Source: an uncultured Bacillaceae bacterium (GTDB lineage: Bacteria > Bacillota > Bacilli > Caldalkalibacillales > Caldalkalibacillaceae). From it: a stretch of DNA of 18,146 nt. The notes under the pieces are model-generated. The model ran no database searches. It was not told the DNA's origin and was given only the letters and a program-made list of their open reading frames with translations. The translations under genes and the position numbers were made by a program. The stretch lies in assembly GCA_937967685.1 (NCBI GenBank), contig CALBTX010000238.1:1-18146 (forward strand), in the 5' to 3' direction. Below, piece after piece: positions 1 through 6,377 of the stretch (the first letter of the stretch is position 1; each line of letters begins with the position of its first letter).

Positions 1-20
1 CCGACTCCAAGCGTGCGCAC

Positions 21-52
21 AAAAAAATACGTGTCCAAACGAGTCGGACACG
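21..52 (-). terminator. Intrinsic terminator of the suf operon
   Basis: Read on the minus strand, CGTGTCC (46-52 side) pairs with GGACACG (30-36 side) in a 7-bp stem with a 9-nt loop. It is followed by TA and a run of seven T (21-27). It lies about 105 bases after the sufB stop and is the only strong Rho-independent terminator after the cluster. The plus-strand side has no T run, so it acts in one direction. Confidence 0.85.
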
Positions 53-109
53 CAAATCAAAAACGATATTCAAAAATGATTGGTGGCCAAAGGACAACAC
101 ACCGCTTTC

Positions 110-140
110 TACATTGAACGCCCTACTTTTTACATTGAAC
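110..140. repeat. Short direct repeat TACATTGAAC x2 after sufB
   Basis: The decamer TACATTGAAC occurs at 110-119 and again at 131-140, 21 bp (two helical turns) apart, in the sufB 3' UTR. Next to it, AACCCTT (141-147) and AAGGGTT (153-159) form a 7-bp hairpin that overlaps the sufB stop codon. It has no T run, so it is more likely an mRNA-end stabilising structure than a terminator. I infer no specific function. Confidence 0.5.
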
Positions 141-157
141 AACCCTTATGACAAGGG

Positions 158-1555
158 TTAACCGATACTTCCTTCCATCTCAAACTTAATCAGTCTGTTC
201 ATTTCCACCGCATATTCCATCGGCAGTTCTTTCGTGAACGGTTCGATGAAGCCCATGACGATCATTTCGGTCGCTTCTTCTTCAGAGATACCACGGCTCA
301 TCAAATAGAACAGCTGCTCTTCAGACACTTTGGAAACGGACGCTTCGTGTTCCAACTGAATGTTGTTGTTCAAAATCTCGTTATACGGGATCGTATCTGA
401 AGTCGATTCCTTATCCATAATGAGTGTGTCACATTCAATGTTCGCTTTAGCGCCATCCGCCTTACGGCCGAAGTGACACAGACCGCGGTAGGTCACTTTA
501 CCGCCCTGCTTGCTGATGGATTTGGAGACGATGGTTGAGGTCGTCTCTGGCGCCAAATGATGCATTTTTGCCCCGGCATCCTGATGCTGTCCTTTACCCG
601 CAATGGCGATGGAAAGCACGCTTCCGCGGGCACCCCGTCCTTTGAGGATGACCGCCGGATATTTCATCGTCAATTTACTGCCGATATTTCCGTCCACCCA
701 TTCCATCGTTGCGTTCTCTTCGGCGACGGCCCTTTTCGTCACCAGGTTGTAAATGTTCGGTGCCCAATTTTGGATGGTCGTGTAACGGGCTCGCGCATTT
801 CGCTTGACGATGATTTCGACAACCGCACTGTGCAAGGAGTTCGTTCCGTAGATCGGCGCCGTGCAACCTTCCACATAATGGACAAAACTGTCTTCGTCGG
901 CAATGATCAGTGTGCGTTCGAACTGCCCCATGTTTTCGGAATTGATCCGGAAATAAGCTTGTAACGGGGTTTCACATTTAACCCCTTTGGGGACATAGAT
1001 GAAACTTCCTCCGGACCAGACCGCACTGTTCAATGCGGCAAATTTGTTATCAGTCGGAGGGACGACAGTGGCCCAATGTTCTCTGAAGAGTTCTTCGTGT
1101 TCTTGAAGCGCGGTATCGGTGTCCATGAAGATGACGCCCATTTTTTCCAGGTCTTCCTGCATGTTATGGTAGACGACTTCCGATTCGTATTGAGCGGAAA
1201 CACCCGCTAAAAATTTCTGTTCCGCTTCCGGAATGCCCAGTTTGTCAAACGTCTGCTTAATTTCTTCCGGGACTTCATCCCACGATTTTGAGGAGCGCTC
1301 TGACGGTTTGACGTAATAAACGATTTCATTAAAATCCAGTTCTGAAAGATCTCCGCCCCACATCGGCGTGGGCATGTTATAAAAATGCTCCAACGCTTTT
1401 AAACGAAAATTCAACATCCATTCCGGTTCATTTTTGCGTTGGGAGATATCGCGGACGACATCCGGTGTCAGACCTCGTTCGGCACGGTAAATGGAAACGT
1501 CCTTATCGACAAAACCGTATTTGTATTCGCCGATTTCCGGCATTTCTTTAGCCAT
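158..1555 (-). CDS. sufB: Fe-S cluster assembly scaffold subunit SufB
   Basis: SufB is the scaffold subunit of the cytosolic SufBCD complex, on which Fe-S clusters are built from SufS/SufU-derived sulfur before transfer to apo-proteins. The 465-residue product has the normal family length. It shows the SufB/SufD core, including the segments FIYVPKGVKCETPLQAYFRI and VEGCTAPIYGTNSLHSAVVE, and the C-terminal ISEEEATEMIVMGFIEPF block typical of SufB. The start is supported by AAAGGAGG about 8 bases upstream. It is the last gene of sufCDSUB, 17 bases after sufU and certainly co-transcribed, and is followed by a hairpin over the stop and a strong terminator at 21-52. Nothing is broken or unusual. 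Identification rests on sequence pattern and on the fully conserved operon order. Confidence 0.97.
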   Translation of the reverse strand: MAKEMPEIGEYKYGFVDKDVSIYRAERGLTPDVVRDISQRKNEPEWMLNFRLKALEHFYNMPTPMWGGDLSELDFNEIVYYVKPSERSSKSWDEVPEEIKQTFDKLGIPEAEQKFLAGVSAQYESEVVYHNMQEDLEKMGVIFMDTDTALQEHEELFREHWATVVPPTDNKFAALNSAVWSGGSFIYVPKGVKCETPLQAYFRINSENMGQFERTLIIADEDSFVHYVEGCTAPIYGTNSLHSAVVEIIVKRNARARYTTIQNWAPNIYNLVTKRAVAEENATMEWVDGNIGSKLTMKYPAVILKGRGARGSVLSIAIAGKGQHQDAGAKMHHLAPETTSTIVSKSISKQGGKVTYRGLCHFGRKADGAKANIECDTLIMDKESTSDTIPYNEILNNNIQLEHEASVSKVSEEQLFYLMSRGISEEEATEMIVMGFIEPFTKELPMEYAVEMNRLIKFEMEGSIG

Positions 1556-1572
1556 CTTCCATTCCTCCTTTA

Positions 1573-2037
1573 TTAATCTTCAACCAAATCTTCATCATCA
1601 ATTTCTTGACCAAGGCCTCTCTCCATCGCTTTCCAGGCCAGCGTCGCACATTTGATGCGCGCGGGAAACTTGGATACCCCTTGCAAAGCTTCTATATCCC
1701 CCAAGTCAAATTTGTCACCGTTATATGCTTCGCCAAGCATCATGTTGGAGAAAATGGTGGAAAGTTCCAAGGCGTCTTCAATAGGCAAACCTTTCACAGC
1801 ATCAGTCATCATCGAAGCGGAAGCGAGGGAAATGGAACATCCTTCCCCGATGAATTTCGCTTGGTCGATTTTACCGTCTTTGACGACCATGTGTAACTGG
1901 ATCCTGTCCCCGCAGGAAGGGTTGTTCATGTTTACTGCTACAGCTCCATTTCGAATTTCCCCCCGGTTGCGCGGATTTTTATAGTGATCCATAATGACTT
2001 GCCGATAAAGCTGATCCAAATTAGCCTTCGATGACAT
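1573..2037 (-). CDS. sufU: Zinc-dependent sulfur acceptor SufU
   Basis: SufU takes persulfide sulfur from SufS and passes it to the SufBCD scaffold. In Firmicutes it is a zinc protein that activates SufS by ligand exchange, not a classical IscU scaffold. The 154-residue product carries the expected ligands: Cys42 and Asp44 in NPSCGDR, Cys67 in GEGCSIS and Cys130 in ARIKCATLAW. The insertion typical of SufU relative to IscU (around residues 84-118) is present. Its start overlaps the end of sufS by 17 bases, indicating translational coupling. The acidic C-terminus (DDEDLVED) is usual for the family. The order sufS-sufU-sufB is that of Bacillus. Confidence 0.96.
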   Translation of the reverse strand: MSSKANLDQLYRQVIMDHYKNPRNRGEIRNGAVAVNMNNPSCGDRIQLHMVVKDGKIDQAKFIGEGCSISLASASMMTDAVKGLPIEDALELSTIFSNMMLGEAYNGDKFDLGDIEALQGVSKFPARIKCATLAWKAMERGLGQEIDDEDLVED

Positions 2038-3247
2038 GACCGAAAAACTCCTTCGTCTTCACTAATCCATCGACGAGCTTATCAATATCTTCCTCCGTAT
2101 TGTACAGATAAAAGCTGGCCCTGGCAGTCGCCGTGACGTCCAGCCATCTCATCAGCGGCTGGGCGCAGTGATGACCCGCTCTGACAGCGATCCCTTCCGA
2201 ATCGAGAACGGTGGCCACATCATGAGGATGAATATCATCAACGTTAAAAGTGACCAGACCTGAGCGCTCCTGCGGCCCATAAACATTGAGCCCCTCAATT
2301 TCATTCAAGCGTTCCAGCGCATATTGAACAAGGCGGCGTTCATGCTCAGCAATGGCTTCCAAACCAATCTCGTTTAAAAAGTCGATCGCTGCGCCCAATC
2401 CGATGGCACCTGCAATAATGGGCGTGCCGCCTTCAAATTTATACGGCAATTCTTTCCACGTTGATTCATGAAGTTCAACCGTATCAATCATTTCCCCGCC
2501 AAATTCCATCGGCTCCATCTGTTCAAGCAGCTCTTTCTTACCGTACAACACACCGATTCCGGTGGGCGCACACATTTTGTGACCCGAAAAAGCAAAGAAA
2601 TCACAATCCAGATCTTGCACATCAATGGCCATATGCGGCGTGCTTTGTGCACCGTCAACCACAAGGACGGCTCCGTTATTATGCGCCAACCGGGCCAACT
2701 CCTTAATCGGGTTGACCGTTCCCAACACGTTGGAGACATGAACGACAGAGACGATTTTCGTCTCAGGCGTAATTTTCCTGCGGGCGTCGTCCATATCCAA
2801 TGTCCCATCGTCTTTCAGATCGATATACTTCAATGTGGCGCCGGTCCGTTTGGCCAATTGCTGCCAGGGAATTAAATTGCTATGATGTTCCATCGGGGTG
2901 ATAACGATTTCCCCGCCTTCAGCACATACTTGCTGACCGTAACTATGCGCCACTAAATTCAAAGCGCTCGTCGTGCCCCTGGTAAACACAATTTCTTTCG
3001 TACTGCGGGCATGTATGAATTGGCGAACTTTGGCCCGAGCCCCTTCATATCCTTCCGTCGCATAATTGCCTAACGTATGCACGCCCCGGTGTACATTAGA
3101 ATTATAACGGCGGTAATAATCATTCACTTTCTCAATGACCGGCACTGGCTTGTGAGAAGTGGCCGCACTATCCAGATAGACGAGCGGATGGCCGTTCACT
3201 TCCTGGTCGAATATCGGGAATTGTTGACGTATTTCTTGAACATTCAT
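2021..3247 (-). CDS. sufS: Cysteine desulfurase SufS
   Basis: A pyridoxal-phosphate group II cysteine desulfurase that converts L-cysteine to alanine and an enzyme persulfide, which SufU then accepts. The 408-residue product has the N-terminal YLDSAATSHKP segment, the PLP Schiff-base lysine Lys224 in SGHKMCAPTG, and the persulfide cysteine Cys361 in RAGHHCAQPLM. These positions match well-studied Bacillus SufS. The ATG shares one base with the sufD stop (TAATG), and AAAGGAAA lies just upstream, so translation is coupled to sufD. It overlaps sufU by 17 bases at the 3' end. The enzyme looks complete and active. Confidence 0.97.
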   Translation of the reverse strand: MNVQEIRQQFPIFDQEVNGHPLVYLDSAATSHKPVPVIEKVNDYYRRYNSNVHRGVHTLGNYATEGYEGARAKVRQFIHARSTKEIVFTRGTTSALNLVAHSYGQQVCAEGGEIVITPMEHHSNLIPWQQLAKRTGATLKYIDLKDDGTLDMDDARRKITPETKIVSVVHVSNVLGTVNPIKELARLAHNNGAVLVVDGAQSTPHMAIDVQDLDCDFFAFSGHKMCAPTGIGVLYGKKELLEQMEPMEFGGEMIDTVELHESTWKELPYKFEGGTPIIAGAIGLGAAIDFLNEIGLEAIAEHERRLVQYALERLNEIEGLNVYGPQERSGLVTFNVDDIHPHDVATVLDSEGIAVRAGHHCAQPLMRWLDVTATARASFYLYNTEEDIDKLVDGLVKTKEFFGHVIEG

Positions 3248-4545
3248 TATTTAACTTTCCTTTCAATAACCTCAATTAATCGTCTTTTTACTCCCTCTAA
3301 TGGTATTTTCTCCACAACGGGGCTCAGGAAGCCTAAAATAATCAGCTTTTCCGCTTCAGATCTGGGAATCCCCCGGGACATTAAATAGTACAGCTGGTTT
3401 TGATCCACCTGACCGACAGATGCGGCGTGTCCTGCCGTGACGTCATCTTCGTCAATTAACAGGATCGGGTTGGCATCCCCGCGCGCTTTTTCACTGAGCA
3501 TCAAGACGCGTTCCGTCTGTTCTCCATTCGATTTTGTGGAGCCTTTTTCAATTTTACTGATTCCGTTGAAGATGGCCCGCGCTGAATCTTTCATGACTGC
3601 ATGGCTCAAAATTTGGCCGTCGGTGTGCAATCCGTAATGATTCATTCGCTGGACGAAATTTTCGGACTGGTCCCCTTGGCCAATCGCCACCGACTTCGTA
3701 TCTCCCGTTGAACCGTCGCCTTTCAATACCGTCGTATTGTCAGAGAGCGTATGGCCGCTGTTCATTTGACCCAGCGCCCAATCGATATGCCCATCTTTTT
3801 GGACAACAGCCCGGCGATAAATGAAACTCGTCGTTTGTTCACCCAGCTGATCAATCGCCGCAAAATGCACTTTCGCTCCCGGCCCGACGAAAACTTCAGC
3901 CACATAATGATTGACACTCTTCCGGGCCTCATTGCCGAAAGTGTTTTCTACATATGTCACCTTGCTGTTTGCTTCCGCGACGATGACAACATGGGGGATT
4001 AAGCCGCAATCGGCGTCTTCCTGCCAAAAAATGCTTTGCAGCGGAATGTCGACCTCGACGTTTTGCGGGACATATAAAAAGATGCCGCAGTTGATCAGAG
4101 CCGCATGCAGGGCCGTCAATTTGTGTTCATCCACTTGTACAAGCTGATGCATATATTCACTCAGCAGGTCACGATGTTCTTGCACGGCTGTTTTAAGATC
4201 GGTAAAAACAATCCCTTTTTTCTGCAAATCGTCACTCAAGCTTGAGTAAACAGGAATGCCGTTTTTGTGGATGATCAAATGTCCTTTTTCCTGCTCATCA
4301 ATCATGCCCTGCAATTCAGACGGGACATGAGCGGATTTTGCGGTCAGCTGTTCTTCTGCAGGTTGCTTAAACTGAAGCATGTTCCACTTGCTGATATTCG
4401 TCTTTTCCGGCTTGGGCAGTTCAAGCACTTCGCTTTGCTCCAAGCCGCGCAAACGCAGGTTCAAAAGCCAGTCCGGCTCCTGGTGTTGTTTTGAATAGTT
4501 CATGATGGATTCTCGATCGAAGTTTGATTTCAGTTGCACAGTCAT
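3247..4545 (-). CDS. sufD: Fe-S cluster assembly protein SufD
   Basis: SufD is the SufB paralogue that forms the SufB-SufC2-SufD complex and is needed for iron entry. The protein is 432 residues if begun at the ATG at 4545, preferred because GGGAGGG lies 6 bases before it. A longer in-frame reading from 4566 would run through this ribosome site. The C-terminal half shows the SufBD core (for example GDGSTGDTKSVAIGQG and DDVTAGHAASVGQVDQNQLY). The His in AGHAASVG matches the family's conserved residue. It starts 21 bases after sufC and its stop overlaps the sufS start. Confidence 0.95.
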   Translation of the reverse strand: MTVQLKSNFDRESIMNYSKQHQEPDWLLNLRLRGLEQSEVLELPKPEKTNISKWNMLQFKQPAEEQLTAKSAHVPSELQGMIDEQEKGHLIIHKNGIPVYSSLSDDLQKKGIVFTDLKTAVQEHRDLLSEYMHQLVQVDEHKLTALHAALINCGIFLYVPQNVEVDIPLQSIFWQEDADCGLIPHVVIVAEANSKVTYVENTFGNEARKSVNHYVAEVFVGPGAKVHFAAIDQLGEQTTSFIYRRAVVQKDGHIDWALGQMNSGHTLSDNTTVLKGDGSTGDTKSVAIGQGDQSENFVQRMNHYGLHTDGQILSHAVMKDSARAIFNGISKIEKGSTKSNGEQTERVLMLSEKARGDANPILLIDEDDVTAGHAASVGQVDQNQLYYLMSRGIPRSEAEKLIILGFLSPVVEKIPLEGVKRRLIEVIERKVK

Positions 4546-4566
4546 TACAGTCCCTCCCTTCGCCAA

Positions 4567-5352
4567 TTAAGCTTCCTGACCAACCTTTTCGTCGGTAATT
4601 CCGAGTTCGTCTTTGATCCAATCGTACCCTTTTTCCTCTAATTCCACAGCCAGCTCCGGTCCGCCGGACTTAACGATGCGGCCTTGCATCATGACGTGCA
4701 CAAAATCAGGTTTAATGTAATTCAGCAAACGCTGATAGTGGGTAATAATCAGGAAAGCCCGTTCAGGGTCACGCATGTCGTTCACGCCTCGGGAAACAAA
4801 CTTCAACGCATCGATATCCAAACCAGAGTCAATTTCATCCAGTATGCACAGACGAGGTTCAAGCATCATCATTTGTAAAATTTCATTGCGTTTCTTTTCC
4901 CCGCCGGAAAACCCTTCGTTCAAATAGCGATGAGAAAAGGATTCGTCCATATCCAAAACACTCATTTTCTCATCCATTTTGCGAATAAATTTCATCAAGG
5001 ATATTTCATTGCCTTCACCGCGTCTGGCATTGATGGCCGTACGCAAAAAGTCCGCTGTCGTCACCCCGCTGATTTCACTCGGATATTGCATGGCCAAAAA
5101 CATGCCGGCACGGGCCCTTTCATCGACATCCATGTCAAGCACATTTTGGCCGTCCAGTTCCACCTTGCCGCCTGTGACCTCGTAAGCAGGATGTCCCATG
5201 ATGGCCGAAGCGAGCGTGCTTTTTCCGGTTCCATTAGGCCCCATAATGGCGTGGATTTCCCCGCCTTTCACTTCCAGTGAAAAACCTTTCAGAATTTCCG
5301 TTTCCCCGACATTGACTTTTAAGTCCTCTATTTTTAAATGTGGTACTGTCAT
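4567..5352 (-). CDS. sufC: Fe-S assembly ATPase SufC
   Basis: SufC is the ABC-type soluble ATPase that drives conformational change in the SufBCD complex; it is not a membrane transporter. The 261-residue protein has Walker A GPNGTGKST (residues 38-46), the SufC-type signature FSGGEKKRNE (148-157), Walker B LCILDEIDSGLD (168-179) and the H-loop His205 in ITHYQR. GGGAGG lies 8 bases before the ATG. It is the first gene of the suf operon. The 170 bases upstream hold a candidate promoter, a PerR-like box, a palindrome and four helically phased octamers, all listed separately. Confidence 0.97.
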   Translation of the reverse strand: MTVPHLKIEDLKVNVGETEILKGFSLEVKGGEIHAIMGPNGTGKSTLASAIMGHPAYEVTGGKVELDGQNVLDMDVDERARAGMFLAMQYPSEISGVTTADFLRTAINARRGEGNEISLMKFIRKMDEKMSVLDMDESFSHRYLNEGFSGGEKKRNEILQMMMLEPRLCILDEIDSGLDIDALKFVSRGVNDMRDPERAFLIITHYQRLLNYIKPDFVHVMMQGRIVKSGGPELAVELEEKGYDWIKDELGITDEKVGQEA

Positions 5353-5392
5353 TTTTTCAGCCTCCCGGATTGTTCATGTTTTAATGTGTTCA

Positions 5393-5433
5393 ATCTTACA
5401 TCATTCTCAATTGATTCTCAAATTCATCTTACA
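5393..5433 (-). repeat. Four helically phased octamers in the suf leader
   Basis: On the minus strand the order is TGTAAGAT, TTGAGAAT, TTGAGAAT, TGTAAGAT (plus-strand positions 5426-5433, 5414-5421, 5403-5410 and 5393-5400). Each copy of a pair is exact and the steps are 12, 11 and 10 bp, so all four sites face the same side of the helix. The array begins at the candidate -10 TATACT (5433-5438) and covers the presumed transcription start to about +35. That is the right place for a repressor operator or a leader RNA element. The regulator is unknown. Confidence 0.6.
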
Positions 5434-5438
5434 GTATA
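5433..5438 (-). promoter_or_regulatory. Candidate -10 box of the suf promoter
   Basis: TATACT on the minus strand sits about 80 bases before the sufC ATG. The -35 region at 16-17 bases spacing (TTTCTT or TTTTCT, about 5455-5461) is poor, so an activator or a different start is possible. A second perfect TATAAT occurs at 5478-5483 inside the PerR-like box, also without a good -35. I cannot decide between them from sequence alone. Confidence 0.4.
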
Positions 5439-5478
5439 TCATTATGAATGAATCAAGAAAAGCAAGAACGGGAAATGA

Positions 5479-5493
5479 TTATAATTATTCTAA
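5479..5493. promoter_or_regulatory. PerR/Fur-like 7-1-7 box upstream of sufC
   Basis: The plus-strand 15-mer TTATAATTATTCTAA matches the PerR consensus TTATAATNATTATAA at 13 of 14 defined positions. It overlaps a TATAAT (5478-5483, minus strand) that could be a -10 element, where a bound repressor would block transcription. PerR is the peroxide-sensing Fur-family repressor of Bacillales, so peroxide induction of Fe-S assembly would make sense. AT-rich boxes of this type also arise by chance and can be read by Fur. Confidence 0.4.
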
Positions 5494-5502
5494 ACTAGTA
5501 TT

Positions 5503-5517
5503 TGTTACATTGTAACA
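5503..5517. promoter_or_regulatory. Perfect 7-1-7 palindrome TGTTACA-T-TGTAACA
   Basis: A perfect 15-bp inverted repeat with one central base lies between the yurZ terminator and the suf leader, 10 bp from the PerR-like box. Its geometry equals that of Fur-family boxes, but the half-site is not the Fur, PerR or Zur consensus I know. A dimeric repressor site is inferred; the protein is unknown. Confidence 0.45.
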
Positions 5518-5520
5518 TAC

Positions 5521-5558
5521 AAAAAAGGATTTGCATATTGAAATGCCAATCCTTTTTT
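5521..5558. terminator. Bidirectional intrinsic terminator after yurZ
   Basis: AAAAAAGGATT (5521-5531) pairs perfectly with AATCCTTTTTT (5547-5557). One mismatch then separates this from a GCAT/ATGC inner stem with a 6-nt loop. A GC-containing stem with T runs on both strands can terminate in either direction. In this layout it ends yurZ transcription 23 bases after its stop and insulates the suf promoter. Confidence 0.88.
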
Positions 5559-5580
5559 GACTTCAAAAAGTTGTTTTTAT

Positions 5581-5961
5581 TTAATGTTGTTGACCCGAAA
5601 AATCATTTAAGCATTCCTGCACGAGCGTCACGCCCTGGCTCATGGCCGCTCCCCCGCTGAATGCGGCGCAAACGCCGACGACTTCCAAAATTTCTTCACT
5701 CGTTGCCCCTTTATGCAGTGCCTCTTGGGTATGATAAATGATACAATACTCATCCTGAATCCCCAAACTGATGCCGATGGCTATCAGTTGCTTAACTTTT
5801 TCATCAAGCGCACCGGCTTTAAAACAAGCTCCGGTAAAATCCATATATTTGCGGGCGATTTCAGGCATTTTCTCTTCAAATTGTCCCAGACCCTCTTTGT
5901 ACTCCTGCACGGCCAACCGCACATCACTTTCGTACATGTCTGCCCTGTTCTGCTCCTGCAT
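5581..5961 (-). CDS. yurZ: YurZ-like carboxymuconolactone decarboxylase (AhpD-fold) protein
   Basis: A 126-residue, mostly helical protein of the carboxymuconolactone decarboxylase/AhpD superfamily. The family fingerprint is visible in KQLIAIGISLGIQDEYCIIYHTQEALHKGATSEEILEV. AhpD enzymes have a CxxC redox pair followed by His; here only Cys73 and His77 remain (C-x3-H), with Tyr before the Cys. It is therefore unlikely to be a dithiol peroxidase and its reaction is unknown. In Bacillus the homologue yurZ also sits just upstream of sufC, so the neighbourhood is conserved. Here the two are separated by a strong terminator, hence separate transcripts. AAAGGAG precedes the ATG. I found no clear promoter between it and the sigI-rsgI terminator. 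Confidence 0.85.
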   Translation of the reverse strand: MQEQNRADMYESDVRLAVQEYKEGLGQFEEKMPEIARKYMDFTGACFKAGALDEKVKQLIAIGISLGIQDEYCIIYHTQEALHKGATSEEILEVVGVCAAFSGGAAMSQGVTLVQECLNDFSGQQH

Positions 5962-6035
5962 GCTATCGCTCCTTTCTCACTTTCATTGCCTGACTAGGTT
6001 TCCCCTTCTTTACATGAATATGCAAATAGGCATGT

Positions 6036-6066
6036 AAAAACGGGCCGTTGTGCGGCAAACGACCCG
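6036..6066 (-). terminator. Intrinsic terminator of the sigI-rsgI operon
   Basis: On the minus strand CGGGTCGTT pairs with AACGGCCCG (one internal mismatch, 8-nt loop) and is followed by TTTTT (6036-6040). It is 308 bases after the rsgI stop. Transcripts of sigI-rsgI would therefore extend right across the small plus-strand gene at 6231-6377. Confidence 0.7.
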
Positions 6067-6093
6067 TCTCATGCGCAAAGGATAATATTGGGG

Positions 6094-6192
6094 TATAATT
6101 CGTAAAACTTACGACAGACTAAACAATGATTAAACAATGAAACCTGGAAGCCATACACTGCTCATCCCTCAATGAGCGGCCGCAGAAGTTTC
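6094..6192 (+). promoter_or_regulatory. Candidate promoter and structured leader of the plus-strand microgene
   Basis: A perfect -10 TATAAT lies at 6094-6099, but no good -35 is found at 16-18 bases spacing. Downstream are the palindrome CGTAA-AAC-TTACG (6101-6113) and an exact repeat AAACAATGA (6121-6129 and 6132-6140, 11 bp apart). A 6-bp hairpin GCTCAT/ATGAGC (near 6160-6177) may be enclosed by GAAAC/GTTTC pairing (about 6139-6192). This suggests a folded 5' UTR of about 130 bases, but it matches no riboswitch class I know. Confidence 0.35.
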
Positions 6193-6230
6193 CCAAGGCT
6201 GCTTATCAAAAAAGACAGGGAGTGTTAAAC

Positions 6231-6377
6231 ATGCTTGCGATTTATGAAGAAATTGATAAATTACAGCGAGAAGTTGAAGAACTTCAAAAACAGAGAGATA
6301 GCCGCGATCCGGAATTGAAAGAAAAACAACGTCAATTAAGCGTGCTGATGATGAGTATTACGATGAGTTACTATTAA
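6231..6377 (+). CDS. 48-residue coiled-coil microprotein
   Basis: The only credible plus-strand gene of the window. It reads MLAIYEEIDKLQREVEELQK..., has a continuous amphipathic helix or coiled-coil character over residues 4-40, and ends in a Met/Tyr-rich tail (MMSITMSYY). GGGAG lies 8 bases before the ATG and the stop overlaps the last codon region of the convergent rsgI gene. The layout (helix, a DPEL turn near residue 27, second helix) resembles small Spo0E-like aspartyl-phosphate phosphatases, but the diagnostic SQELD motif is replaced by RQLSV. I do not assign it to that family. Function is unknown; an adaptor or antagonist acting by helix pairing would be plausible. It is too short for most gene callers. 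Confidence 0.65.
   Translation: MLAIYEEIDKLQREVEELQKQRDSRDPELKEKQRQLSVLMMSITMSYY

Noticed and set aside
557..964. 135-codon plus-strand reading frame inside sufB
   Set aside because: It is a shadow opposite a highly conserved gene with no ribosome site. The same applies to the plus-strand frames inside sufS, sufD, the ABC genes, btuD-cbiZ and ilvB.
6091..6096. Sigma-B -10 element GGGTAT before the plus-strand microgene
   Set aside because: No GTTT-type -35 lies 12-15 bases upstream, so the match is treated as part of the TATAAT box.
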